Below are positions 52,925 through 64,000 of a stretch of 64,000 nt of DNA, piece after piece. Each line of letters begins with the position of its first letter. The stretch's first letter is position 1. This DNA is from Juglans regia (Eukaryota > Streptophyta > Magnoliopsida > Fagales > Juglandaceae). The stretch covers positions 2,465,875-2,529,874 of the forward strand of contig NC_049909.1 of assembly GCF_001411555.2 (NCBI RefSeq), written 5' to 3'. The notes beneath the pieces were generated by a model that saw only the letters and a list, made by a program, of their open reading frames with translations, was not told the DNA's origin and ran no database searches. Position numbers and translations under genes: made by a program.

Positions 52925-53336
52925 GTTCTTTCGCAGTGAAGCTTCCGCAAATGCTCAACATCCCATGGGCGTGGACCATGACCCTTTAGCTTCAATTCTT
53001 GCGTGTAACACTCTCGCGCTGAGACATTTTCTCCTCGAACTTCTCCCACCCCCTGAGCGCTTGGGAACTTCATCTTCAAGTATTAGGTCAATGTTATCAC
53101 CCTTAAGCTGTTGAAGGTGGGTCGGTCGATTATGGCGTTGTATAATGAAGGGGCCTTCCTCACCAGGAAATCGACTATGACAGAGGCTGTCAAGGGGGCG
53201 CAGCCTGCCAAGAAGGACAATGTGATGGTTCTGATTGGCTGGATCATGTCCCCAGAGAAGCCCTTCAGCGGCATGGGGGCTAGTTGGAGTTGGGAGGCGT
53301 CTATTTCCAAAACAGGATATCTACGGAGCTACCATT
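52925..53336 (-). pseudogene. Tat-like protease, C-terminal part
   Basis: The minus strand reads NGSSVDILFW, then IDASQLQLAPMPLKGFSGDM, FLVRKAPSLYNAIIDRPTFN, then YLKMKFPSAQGVGEVRGE and ends near 52925. This is the gypsy aspartic protease and the start of the PR-RT linker. The residue at the catalytic Asp of the DNGSS motif reads Ser here. Pol ends just after, replaced by repeats. Confidence 0.82.
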
Positions 53337-54892
53337 TGACTCGGTCTAAAATGTGCTTCTAAGTGTAGAAGTGTCAAGTTGTATAAAGGATAAGTCCATG
53401 ATTGTATTCCACAGGAATAAAGGTTTATCAAAGCATTTGTGAAATTTAATTGGAAAGTATGATAATGTATGAGAAGTGTAAAGAAATAAAATGAAGTGTA
53501 AAATTCTTTCTTTTTGTATTTTTTTTTTTATGTATGTATAAACAATGAGCAAAATTGATTTTAATATATTCACAAAGAAAGATTTAATGAAAACAGAATA
53601 TATGGTTGTGCTTTGAGGATCTCAATTTTTGTAAATCTTAAAAAGATGAATTAAATCATAAAAGAAATAGCTACTGAAAATTTAATATTCTAAACAATTA
53701 AAAACTGTCATTCCAATTCCTACAAGTAACAAACAAAATTTTTAAATATAAAGCTGAAAATAACAATTCCAAAGAAATGATTTAACAAACACTTGGGTCA
53801 CGATTTTAGGCTTCTTTTGTTTCTACACTCAACAAAAATTATGGCCACTACTTATCTTTTATTAACTTAATCAAGGTATTAACAGATCACAGATTAAAAA
53901 CTTTATACTCAAAGTATATGTGCCAGTTCTTAACACAAAAATATCCTCACTAAAGCATCAACCAATCTCACTATAACATTTGGCTAATAGAAACCTTGAT
54001 TAATTCAAGGGTCTATCGTGCCTTATGTCAACAACAAATCAAGAATAAGAGCAAGAGGATCTATCCCACTTTCTATTTCTCAAAATCTGGTCACAACAAA
54101 GTAAAGTATGAAATTCGAATTCTGTAGAAATCTAACAAATATTGTAGATAAAAGAAAGCTTTCACCGCAACCCAAGTTTCAGAAATTAGCTACATATGGT
54201 ATTTCTAGTAGCAAAAATTAATTATAATAAGACAATCACAAAAATTGAGAGCAAAAAAAACCCAAATGGATTAAACCCTAGAATGCAAAAACTGCATCTT
54301 TGAATCAAAGTAAGAAAAAGGAAAATAATGGAATGCCCCATAAAATAAAAATTAGCTTATATATATATGAAGAATTGCCCCTTTGTTTGTGCAAATCCCT
54401 TTGCCAGTAACTACATGCATGTCCCAGCTGCAGCTCCCCAAACGTGCGCAGCAGCTACTGCCCTTTCCTTCATTTCACTCCCAAAACGCTGCACATAAGC
54501 ATGAGTGTGAGGGGTGCTCCTCATTTATGCCCGTAACCATCTATTAGGCCTCAATTGTGTATTTAGTTGCAAGTCCAGGGGCCCTTCATGCATGGGCTTC
54601 AGGTTTGGAGAGCAAACCTTCTTCAATCTGTCACACCTCCAGTCACTTGCACCTGCAAGTTTGCATGGGCTTCAGCTCTTGTATTGGGCCAAGACTCAAT
54701 TGTAAGTCCACTTAAAAATCAGCCCCACAATATAATGCATCTATATTTAATTAGATGTAAAATATTATTTCACTTGCCAAACAAAGTTAATCCACATTAT
54801 CTAATTAATACTCTTATTTTAACACATATAACTCTTTTAACCCAAGATATTTAAGAGTATTAATATCGCATAATTGACCATTTATCACCATT
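53332..54892. mobile_element. Solo LTR (1,551 bp) inserted in the Tat-like protease
   Basis: The body 53337-54887 runs TGACTCGG to TTATCA (TGATAA to GAGTCA on the other strand), so both readings are TG...CA. CCATT flanks it at 53332-53336 and 54888-54892, a 5-bp duplication typical of LTR elements. It interrupts the protease at the DNGSS codons. The interior is AT-rich, has no ORF and shows no internal direct LTR pair. Confidence 0.82.
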
Positions 54893-54893
54893 G

Positions 54894-56407
54894 TCAAGTG
54901 GTGAAGTTGGCGACCAGCATAGTCACCACCAAGGCATCGTCATGCAGATAGAAGATCCCCTCCTCGTCGTCCTCTCTAAAGGAAATGATTGGGGCCGAGC
55001 CATTCATTTTGTACTTGGCGAGGCGGCACTCTGCCGAATACACCTCTTGGTATCTCACCCACCTGGCGTGCACTTTCCTCCCAAATGAGGTTGAGCCTCT
55101 GCTCGCGAAGCCTCCTACGATGGTTCTGATCTTCCCTAGCGGTGGCCCTCCTTGATGTTGTGCGTGAGGGCGATTGTGTTGAGGTATTTGCACGGCTACT
55201 CTCTACCTCGGGTTCCCTTCCCTTCTTGGACTTCTCATCCTCTCCACAATTTTTTCCCTCGACCTCCTCCTCCATTCTCGCTCCGGCCTTTGGGTGGGGG
55301 ACTGGTGGTAGGTGCAATAACGATGGATGGCGCTCCTGTAGTCATTTTTTTGGATGGCGAGCGTCAACTGGTCAAACCGAGGGCCTGGGGCTTTTGTAAG
55401 GGCTTTTTCCCTCTTGTCGTCGCATGGCCCTTTCCCCGGCTTCTCACGGGCCTTACCTCTGAGTGGTGCCTTTGCCGTTTTCTCTACCTTTTCCAATTCT
55501 CTCCTCCATTAAGGCCCAAAGCGTATCTTCAACATTAATATAGTTGTAGGCTTGGTCCATGAATTCTCGCAAGGTGGTGAGAGTTCTTCTCGCCAACTCT
55601 ACCATGAACTTGGATCGAGGCCACACTCCTCCCAAAGAGGACCGACAGAGTTATCTTCTCGTCCTGGCCATCCGTATGCATTCGCTCTCTGTTAAACCTG
55701 GATAGGTATGTCTTCAAGCTCTCGTCTTCCCCCTGCTTGATAGTGAGGAGGTATGCTGCGAGGCGTCTCCTTTTTCGCCTTGCCATAAACTGTGTGACGA
55801 ATAGACGAGCCAACTCCTCAAAGCTATCTATGGACCCAGGCGCCAAAAACCTGAAGCATACTCTTGCCGACCCCCTCAAAGTTAGCGAGAAGGCCCTACA
55901 AGCCACCTTTCCTGGGAAACCATGCAGAGTCATGTGAGCTTTGAAGGTTTTCAGGTGTTCGAGGGGATCTCTAGTCCCATCGTACATGTCCATGAGGGGC
56001 ACCCAGAACTTTGGTGGTAGGGGCATGACCATCACCTCCTCACTGTATGGGAGGCCTGTGCTAGTGAGCAATTGGTCTACCGACGATGACGTGCCCATCT
56101 TTTTCACCATCTCCTCGTACTTCCTCTTGAGGTTGCGCAGCTCGTCCTATATATTTTTCCTTTCTTCTTCCGTGTCATCTCACCCTCTTGTGTTTCTAGA
56201 TCTCGTGCGCTCATTGTCACTTGGTCCTGCATCATTCTTTGGTCCGTTGGTGGCTACCTTGAGCATCTCATTTTCTCTCCGGAGCGTTTCCACTTCAGTA
56301 ATTAGCTTTCCTACTAGTTGTTCCATTGTGGTGACTCTTGCTTTCATGTTTGTTAACGTTGCTGCTTCCTGTCCCCGAGTTGTCTGAGAACGAGTTGCCG
56401 TAGGCAT
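54894..56407 (-). pseudogene. Tat-like gag and gag-protease linker
   Basis: From ATG 56407 (MPTATRSQTTRGQEAATL) a coiled coil is followed by the gag capsid domain at 55535-56110 (YDGTRDPLEHLKTFKAHMTL, FLAPGSIDSFEELARLFVTQ, LLTIKQGEDESLKTYLSRFN). The C-terminal part is split over frames down to 54894, ending with ISFREDDEEGIFYLHDDALV just before the protease. Several frameshifts. Gag would form the virus-like particle. Confidence 0.85.
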
Positions 56408-56436
56408 AGAAAGGACACGTGAAATCTATAGAGATT

Positions 56437-56452
56437 CCACAGATGGCTCAAT
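56437..56452 (-). other. Primer-binding site region, degenerate
   Basis: The minus strand reads ATTGAGCCATCTGTGG next to the LTR end, resembling the TTTGGCGCCGTCTGTGG leader common in plant gypsy elements. Confidence 0.5.
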
Positions 56453-57137
56453 TGTTAACGTCGTGTTTCGAGTCTCCGGGCTTTCACCTACACACTTAAG
56501 GAATATGGGGCCTTGGTGGTGGCCGGGGAGTCTCCGATGCTAAAATTAGTATATCTCTTTAATAGTTTGTGCATAAGTTTAGAGGAATGAGATAGAGTTC
56601 TTCATACCTGGGGATCGGCTTTTATACTAAGTTTCTAGTGGGGATCACCTGTCCCTGACTCTGAGGAACCTATATCCTTTCCAATGTTCCTTTCTCAGAA
56701 CCCTTTTAATGCGGTGTGGCTTCTGGGGTGGTGTCATTAATATGGTGTGGCTTGTGAGGGGGCGTCATTAATGCGGTGTGGCTCCCTGACTCACTTTATC
56801 CAACGGGTGTTCTCCGTTGAGCCCCTACATGCTTGCTATCAGGAGATCAAGGGTTCTCCATATTTCACATCTGTTTGCCTGAGCAGGTTCCCAAGGGTAG
56901 GGTGTCAACTCAGTGATGTCAGAATGATGAGTCTCATCTCCCCCTACTGTCTGCTTTCTCCATGTATGGGTTGTTTCGGGGGTGGATTTTGCTCGTGGGT
57001 TAAGTACTCTGCAAAGGCCCACTGACTCCTCTTAGTGGAGGGTTGTTGGGTTTGGCGGGGCTCTCTGACTTGCTTCTCCTATAGTCCCTTGTGGTCTCGA
57101 TGTATGGGCCGATAGGGAGGAAAAACCCCCTCACACA
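56453..57137 (-). repeat. 5' LTR of the Tat-like element
   Basis: On the minus strand it starts TGTGTGAGGGGG and ends GACGTTAACA, directly before the leader and gag. No partner LTR is present for comparison. Confidence 0.65.
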
Positions 57138-58200
57138 AACTTTGGCAGATTAGATAGCCAAGTTGATGCTAGTGCTATAAGATGTGATAAAACGTAAAGA
57201 GTCCAATGTGGAGTTAGTGGCATCTCGAAAAGCACATGGAGTAAAAATATAAAAAACAAAGTATAAGAATCAATAATCGATATGCCCGCTTTAAAAAAAT
57301 AATCAATATGCCCAAAAGGTAGACCATAGGAACTATCTTAATATTTAACCTTAGTAAATTAACTTTATAATATGATTTATTACATCTAGTTTTGTTAAGT
57401 AATTTTCAGTGATACTCTCTAGAGGCCTATTTTTTCTCAATAAATAGAATATTTTCAATGGAATAAAACAAGATAAAGTGTGGAGTTACATTCTCTTGGT
57501 TGACTATTTATTTACCATCTATTAATATATAATCTTTCCATTAATGAATTTGCATTGTGCAGACTATTCACATTATTGCTCAACCTTACCGAAAAACAAG
57601 TGTATTACATCAACTCAAGCATGATGTAGCTAATACTTCACACTACAATTCAATTAACATTCCATTCTCAACAAGTCACAATATAGCAAGATGATTGTTC
57701 TCATGATATAACTCATATCATTGTGCTTCTAAAAGAAATTTATCTGAAAAGTACTTTAGGAATATTCATTTAGAATATTCATGTTCTTAAAGGTATTGTT
57801 GTGCACATAAAACAATTTGAGATAGAAATATTCAGGCTGCCTTTTTATCATTTACTCCACTAAACAAAGAATATGGATCTTAGTAGCGAGAAAACTTTTT
57901 ATTTCTCAAAAGTTAAAACCCAATCTTATGCCCGCAGAGCACATTTTAGCATCTTATTTTTCCACTTGAGAAACGATATCACAAAGTTAATTTATGATCA
58001 TCCAACTTCTAAACTTCTAGGGATTACCCTTATTATTCAACAAGTCTAAATCAACTTAGGTAATGACTTTATCGATATTATTGCATTTAAAACACTCAAG
58101 AACTTAGCGTTGTGCGACAAATGCACTCCATAACGTTTTAACATCTAACTAGCAATATATCTCCATTTCTCGTACATTGATAATATTTTAGTTTTTTTTT
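57138..58200. other. AT-rich intergenic sequence
   Basis: No gene or recognisable repeat was seen. Confidence 0.5.
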
Positions 58201-58259
58201 ATGAGACATTACACTCGATGAATACAAAGATGAATAGAAGAGAATAATGATACATGGCA

Positions 58260-58740
58260 CTAAAACTGGGCGTGAGCAAGACATATGACATAATGGAGTG
58301 GTGTTTAGTTGGACCAGTCATGAGGAAGATGGGTTTTAAAGAGAAATGAGTTGCTTTGATTATGAAGTGTCTTAACTCAGTCTTTTATTATCTCTTGATT
58401 AATGGATTACCAAGCAAGAGAAGATTTCCTTCAAAAGGGCTTAGACAAAAAGATCATATTCCTCCTTATGTCTTCTGAAGCTTTGACATATATTCTTAGT
58501 AGAGCATAACTTTTGGGTTATATATAAGGGGTTCCAATTGCAAGAAGTGGTTTTCGAGTCTGTCTATCTATTTTTTGCAAATGATAGCATTTTCTTTTAT
58601 AAGGCTAATATGCAGGAATGGTGGAAATTACAGTAAACTTTTTGACAATATGAATTGGCTTCCAAACAATAGCTAAACCAAGATAAAACATATATCTTCT
58701 TTATCAAGAACACTAATCAAGAAGCACAGAGAACCGTGAC
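58260..58740 (+). pseudogene. LINE reverse transcriptase remnant
   Basis: MALKLGVSKTYDIMEWCLVG, VALIMKCLNSVFYYLLINGL and KGLRQKDHIPPYVF correspond to RT motifs with altered residues; the catalytic FADD box reads FAND (LQMIAFS frame neighbours). Stops interrupt every frame. Confidence 0.75.
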
Positions 58741-59688
58741 AAATGTAGCTGGGGTGTAATGCATTTGAATTATGAGAAGTATTTAGACTTACCAACAAGC
58801 AAGAATTAAAAAGCCAAGGATTAAAAGATGTCAAAGGCATATGTCACAAAATTTGGGGAAAGATCAATAACTGGAAGCTAAAACTTTAGCACAGGCTAGC
58901 AAGGAAGTGCTCTTAAAAGCTGAGGTACAAGCAATTCTAATTAATGAGTGTATGCTAACTTCCTAAAACTCTTTTGAAAGACAAAAATAGGATGATGCAA
59001 CACTTTTGGTGGGGACAACAAGAACAAGACAATAAGGTGACTAGATAGGATGGGGAACAATGAGTAGTTCAAAAGAGGTGGGTGGTCTTGGTCTCAAAGA
59101 TTTAGAATGTTTTAGTCACAAAACAAGGCTAGAGATTACTCGAAAACCCCACATCTCTAGCAGCAAAGGTCATGAAAGGGAAATATTATCAACAATGTGG
59201 TTACTCTCATGCCACTTTGGGTCATCATCCATCTTATGTCTAGAAGATTATCATTTTCAGCAAAAGGATTGCTTAGAGAATGTGTGGTATGGAGGACTAA
59301 AAATAGGAGAGATGTTTCAGCTTTGAAGGATGAAAGGATTCCAAAGCCTATTTCTTTCATATTTCAAACTCCACCTTGAGGGATTGCCGCCTTCAACCAT
59401 TGTCAATGATCTGATAGATGAAACTACTAAAAGATGGAAGATGAATCTTATTAGGCATGTTTTCAATGCAGAGGATGCAAAGGCTATTATAGAAGTGCCC
59501 CTTGGCATACAAGAGTGTAAAGATAAATTAATATGGCACTACACCCAAAATTGACAGTTTAATGCCAAGAGTGCTTACCACCTATACTAGCAATTAGAAG
59601 CAAGAAGTGTATAAGAATCATCTATGTTGAACCATAGGTAAATGACATGGAAGAGGATTTTGAGTATGAACACTCAAATTGCAATTTA

Positions 59689-59899
59689 TGCCCCATTTGG
59701 ATAGTGAGATGAGATGAGATGCTTTTAGATGAAAATTGAAAGTTGAACAAAATATTATTAGAATATTATTTTTTTAATATTATTATTGTTTTGGGATTTG
59801 AAAAAATTGAATTGTTTATTATATTTTGTGTGAGAATTTGAAAAAATTGTAATGATAAAATAAGATGAGATGAAACCGTTTCTGTATCCAAATAGGGCC
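59689..59899. mobile_element. Tourist-like MITE, short copy 3
   Basis: Inverted ends GCCCCATTTGGATA and GGCCCTATTTGGATA and GATGAGATGAGATG near the left end match copies 1 and 2. It is about 211 bp. The TWA duplication is not exact. Confidence 0.7.
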
Positions 59900-59968
59900 T
59901 AATTTTTCTTATAGAGAGCATGTCATAATGCACTACCTACCAAGGCAAATGTGGCTAAAAGGAAACTA

Positions 59969-62900
59969 CGGCTCGCCCAGACCCCGCTTGGGATTGGATA
60001 GTGACTGAGATGCCGGGACATGTAACACAAGGCTACACACCCCTCGTACATGACATATAATATGCTATGCACTTAAGTATACTAGCAGTATGCAATAATG
60101 TAGCAGCGGAAAAATAGTAAAAGTTGGATAAACTAAGCAAAGCGATAAGCAATCACAAATCACATAGCACCATACTAATATCATATCCCAAACCTTGTCC
60201 AAGCGTAAACATATGCCATAAAAGGCATAATATCCCAAAAACATAAAGCATAGTTTAAAACTCTCAAAACATGGGACCTCTTCAAAAGAAATAGTTCCGC
60301 GAAAGTTGAAATCTAAAAACCATAAGTACTGTTTTCCTTCTTCTTCTTCTTTTTCTCAAAATAACTAAACTCCCGTACTCTTCAAGAAGGTTCAGGCTTC
60401 ATACATTTTTCCAAGGCCTTATCCTTGTTCCGATTATTATGCCGCTTAAACTCCACAATGAATTCAAGTATACCAGTGATCTCCTGGTCGATAGCCTTGA
60501 GTCGCTCCAATATGGAAGACTCAGGCCGATTCACAACCATCTTAGGCACAATCCTCTCTGGAGGAGGAGGTGTCGTTCTCTTCCTCTTGGTCATGGTCGT
60601 CGTTTACTGAACCTGTCACAACTTTTACCATTCCGGTTGGGGAATAATAGTGAAAATTACCACAATGAGATTTCAAAAAATCTCAGCAAGTAATCACACA
60701 ACATACCACAGTTAATACAAGCATACAAAAGGTATATCATGAAATGCGTGCATGGACATGTACTTGACTTATGCCTTTGACCAAAACTTGACTTATGCAC
60801 TTGACCATTTTCAAGAGACTTGTAACAGATACTTAAACTTTTCATAAAACTTCTTAACTTCTTCTTATTCACATGAACTTATTCAAAACTTGCCTTATCA
60901 TAATATATCACAAGATTTGCATCGAGTGATCCTTAGCACTTCAGCTCATATTCTTATTCAGAGGGTGGACAGAACACGATTCCCCTTAGCACCGCATGTT
61001 CCTGCTAGTTACCACACCATCAGTGGTCCGTACACTGTCATAAATAGAGATTCATATTAACTCGACCTTACTTTGTCGGGTTATATGCCTTGTGCACCCA
61101 CTAGCATTAGGCACTTCTTCGCTCCAGTATCATTTGAAAAGAATCCATTCGAGGTTCATTGATGGTACTTTGTCAACCTAGGGGTTACCACTCCATTTTT
61201 AAACACTTCAGAGTGGGCAGAGGAGTTCTGCTAGGACATTCCCCTGCCCTAGCACTTGGGGTCGTGATAAAACTTATAAAATTTTTCTTTGAAAACACTT
61301 TTTGAAAACATTTCTTTGAAAACCCAAATACATGTGACATGAGACTTATAACATACGTACTTACACTTGACATATGACATATGAAATGTCGTGCATGAAA
61401 TAACCAAGCATAACATGTTCATTTCATAGTATGATAACATAAACCATATGAGATATCAAAACATATACATGAAACCATGAGAACTTGCTTAGGCCGAAAC
61501 TCATAGGTGCAAAAACATGAAGATTCATCATTTAAACATGTTCCAAACCTTAAGCATATAATATAGAGATCAAGACATAGTAAAATAAAACATGAAATCA
61601 TAGGTTTTTGACCAAGTCCAAAACTTCCAAGGCATGTTCAAATCGAGACATCATGTTGCATAAACCATCAACCTCAATCAAGTGAAAACTGAAACTTATA
61701 GGAACATTTCATGGCATTTTCATCACAAATTTGAAACATATAATTCCTTCCTTAGGGTTACTCAAGATCATATTAACATATTCAAACAAACAACCAAGAG
61801 ATAACAAACCAAGCGATCAAAACCATGGAAGGATTTACACAAATATATATAAGCATTAACCAAGAGTAAGTTGAGTGTATACCTACAAAAATCCACGTAA
61901 AGAAATACTAGCAAGCTGTAAATCCGAACATACTATATTAGAAAACGTATCTAAAACCTCACTTCATGTTCTTGAGTGTGTGTGTGGATTTCTAGGGCAT
62001 CACTTGGTCTTAAACCATTCGGTTTCTAGGGTTTTTGGGTTAAAACCCCTTAATTTCATTCATGAAGTAAAACAAAACCTAAAGTAAGCAAAGATACATG
62101 TGATGGTCGAAAACATGGAGGATGAACTCCCCCTTACTAATTGGGTTCAAGGGTTTTCTTACAAAGCCTAAGTCATTTTCTAAGAAAACAGTAGAAAGTG
62201 TGTGTGTTCTATCTTTCTCAAAATCTAATGAGATTTAAATCTCATTTTCGAATTGAGAAGTGACATGTGTGTGTGCAAGACTTAGAGGAAGTGGATCCTT
62301 ACTTTGCTAATCCTTGGTGGTGCTGAAATTCCTTCTCTTGGAAGGATCCTCCTTGTTTGGTTGGAAAGAAAATACAAGAAAGTGAGGGAACTTTCAAATG
62401 AACATGGGAGAATTGTGTGGAAAGAGTGAGAGCTCATGCAATTCCAAAAAATGACAAGGGAAAAGCCCCTTGGCGTGAACCCTTTCCTTTTTATAGGAGA
62501 TCCTTCACTTCCCTCCTTGGTTGCTTCCAAAATCATTGCATGGATAACAAGTGGCATAGGTTTCTCCTTCTCCTTTCCCTATTGCCGAAATGCCTCTTGG
62601 AGTTCCCCACTTAGATTGTAGTGGGAAGGGACATTTTGGGGGATGGCGTGTAGGGTTTCTCCTCCTTGGCCGAAATTCTTTCTCTCCTCTTTATACTATT
62701 CCTTTCCTTAAACAAGTAAATATTTCTTCAAGGGTAGCTTGGTAAAACAATACATGCATTTTTATTTTCCCAACAAGTAACCTTTGGCATGGATGACAAG
62801 TGGCATTGGGAGTGTGCCCTAGCCATCCTCTCCATCTTCATTTCCCAAGATGATACTTCATCTTCCAAGTACTCATTCCCTAGGTGACCTTTCATTTACC

Positions 62901-63455
62901 ATTGACCCAAAATACACTAAGTGACAAGTGGCAAGTGAATGGAATGCTTGGGAGTGTGCTAGTCGAAACCCTAAGGGCAAACTTGTCCTTGATACAAAGT
63001 CTCTTCATATAATCTTCTACAAAATTAGTGCATGCTTGACACTTGGCAAAAGCTGACTAAATTTGAAATCATTTGTGCCTCCCTTCAGTGTCCTATGCAA
63101 AACTTCTAGAAAAGCTCAATTTCGCTTCCCTATACTTCCCTTTCCAAGAAATCTACCTTGGAACTCGAATTCTGGACAAACAATGGACTAGGCGTGCAAG
63201 CCATTCTTGGTGCTTTCCTATGCCTCTCTCTCCCCCTTAACCTACTATCAAGATTATATTCAAGGTGTAACATTCTCATGACACATGACACTAGTGACTT
63301 AGAGTTGGGTCATGGGCCTAAACCATTGGACCTGAGTTTCTAAATAGGGCCAAAATTACAAAGTAAACTAAGGCCACTCTCTTCTTGGGCTCAAGTTACC
63401 ACATCAAAGATTTTAAGGCCTTCCCAAGTAACTAAGGCTCCTAAAATGCCATGGC
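59969..63455. mobile_element. 3.5-kb unclassified insertion in the LINE
   Basis: Flanked by AAACTA (59963-59968 and 63456-63461). The LINE frame reads KRKL up to the left edge and continues TEDDKCP from the right edge, so the borders are firm. The ends are CGGCTCGCCC and CATGGC(A); if the first base of an original TG mutated, an LTR-type element with a 5-bp AACTA duplication would fit. One open frame of 70 codons is inside; otherwise no coding motif. It looks like LTR/leader sequence of a retroelement. Confidence 0.7.
60382..60594 (-). CDS. 70-codon ORF of unknown function in the insertion
   Basis: MTKRKRTTPPPPERIVPKMV begins a basic, proline-containing N terminus, followed by an amphipathic helix (SILERLKAIDQEITGILEFI) and a Lys-rich end. 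The frame is intact but short. I do not recognise it; it could be a small gag-like ORF of a non-autonomous element or chance. Confidence 0.3.
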   Translation of the reverse strand: MTKRKRTTPPPPERIVPKMVVNRPESSILERLKAIDQEITGILEFIVEFKRHNNRNKDKALEKCMKPEPS

Positions 63456-63846
63456 AAACTAACAGAAGATGACAAATGCCCCATATGGCCATATGCAATA
63501 TGGACACAGAAAGTACTGAACATGTTCTTTGGCAATGTAAAGCTACAAGGGGTGTTTAGAGTGTAGGAAATAGAGGAATCCATAAAATGAATGATAATGC
63601 AGATAATTTTCTGCAATCGTTAGAAATACTACATAAACAACTAGATAGACAAGAATTTGATAAATCTGTTATGGTTAAGAAGAAACTTTGTAATTTTTTA
63701 CAGATCCTTTTTGGATCCAAATATTTTGGTGAGTCAAACTAAGTAGTTACTTAATGATTTCCTAGAAGCTAGAAAAGGAAATATGAGTAACCAAACTATT
63801 CATAACAATAAAGAACACAAGTGGCAAGCTCCTGCAAGAGGATATT
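63456..63846 (+). pseudogene. LINE zf-RVT C-terminal part and linker
   Basis: CNMDTESTEHVLWQCKATRG provides the zinc-binding Cys/His residues, and DFLEARKGNMSNQTIHNNKE with WQAPARGYL leads towards the RNase H domain, which is cut off by the next insertion at 63847. Confidence 0.75.
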
Positions 63847-64000
63847 TGTGATACTCCGATTTAAAGTTAGGACTTTGAGGTCATGTTAAGTCTTTATTTG
63901 GGCCTGAGTAATTATAGAATTAGTAGACCTTGGGCCCATGGTAGTTAAAACTTACTTGTTAGAAAACCCTTTTAAGAATGTTCCTTACACTTTGGAATGG
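63847..64000 (+). mobile_element. Start of an LTR-like sequence, cut by window edge
   Basis: TGTGATACTCCGATT starts exactly where the LINE linker stops, and resembles the TGTGATACCCC start of the TRIM. It continues beyond the window. Confidence 0.5.

Larger units (their letters stand above)
47677..57137 (-). mobile_element. Tat-like Ty3/gypsy element with antisense ORF, pol mostly deleted
   Basis: On the minus strand: 5' LTR (56453-57137), a degenerate GGCGCC-type leader, gag (55000-56407) and protease (53083-53336 plus 54894 onward, split by a solo LTR). Pol then stops near 52930; RT, RNase H and integrase are missing. Beyond it come tandem repeats and a plus-strand ORF, as in Tat-lineage elements that carry an antisense ORF between pol and the 3' LTR. 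No 3' LTR was found before 47640. Confidence 0.68.
58206..63846 (+). mobile_element. L1-type LINE split by a MITE and a 3.5-kb insertion
   Basis: The plus strand holds diverged RT (58260-58720), post-RT linker (SSKEVGGLGLKDLECFSHK, 59060-59110), and a zf-RVT module in three pieces: NAKSAYHLY and MTWKRILSMNTQ before the MITE, ACHNALPTKANVAKRKL after it, and CNMDTESTEHVLWQCKATRG and the following linker after 63456. Removing both insertions gives one in-frame module. It is defective. Confidence 0.82.

Noticed and set aside
53346..53573. Minus-strand 75-codon frame
   Set aside because: It lies in the AT-rich solo LTR and partly in a poly-T run.

Overview
The window is repeat-rich nuclear DNA of a dicot plant, probably a woody species. 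The evidence is a spliced gene with GT-AG introns and an organelle-type leader, plus plant-type Ty1/copia, Ty3/gypsy, L1-type LINE, SINE, MITE and caulimovirid sequences. The recurring GTTTGGAT/GAGATGAGATGAG MITEs remind me of Juglandaceae/Fagales genomes, but that is an impression only. No bacterial features, CRISPR arrays or rRNA genes were seen.

Only one host gene is convincingly intact: a minus-strand, 11-exon gene (start codon 46838, stop 21690) for an organelle-targeted YchF/Obg-like GTPase/ATPase. Its exons sum to 1,272 bp (423 codons) with no frame error, although it spans about 25 kb because introns 9 (9.2 kb), 4 (6.5 kb), 10, 1 and 3 are filled with transposable elements.

Layout. 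1-6046: decayed endogenous pararetrovirus (Caulimoviridae), minus strand, order movement protein, coat region, zinc knuckle, protease, RT, RNase H, terminal ORF, cut by the left window edge. 6047-16600: relics of a minus-strand Ty3/gypsy element (chromodomain, extra ORF, LTR) whose LTR is split by a 5.5-kb L1-type LINE, followed by a probable copia LTR. 16608-21127: a non-autonomous minus-strand LTR retrotransposon with PBS, PPT and two LTRs that carries part of an Hsp70 gene; a LINE has inserted into the Hsp70 part with a 16-bp target duplication. 21690-46838: the YchF gene with its intronic elements (copia at 25.1-30.5 kb with a hAT MITE and a SINE inside; a LINE at 30.5-33.3 kb with a second hAT MITE, an antisense LINE and a TRIM inside; another LINE at 37.2-39.1 kb; SINE, MULE-type and Tourist-type MITEs). 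46991-47585: a hAT-type MITE just upstream of the gene. 47677-57137: a Tat-like Ty3/gypsy element on the minus strand (5' LTR, gag, protease, rest of pol missing), a degenerate tandem-repeat zone, and a plus-strand antisense ORF of the 'putative gypsy-type transposase' kind; a 1.55-kb solo LTR sits in its protease. 58.2-63.85 kb: one plus-strand LINE split by a MITE and by a 3.5-kb unclassified insertion; another LTR-like sequence starts at 63847 and leaves the window.

The most unusual items are the Hsp70-carrying LTR element, the Tat-like element that kept its antisense ORF while losing most of pol, and the nesting inside intron 9. Except for the YchF gene, all protein remnants are broken by stops, frameshifts or deletions. 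All family names come from motif recognition by eye, without database searches.
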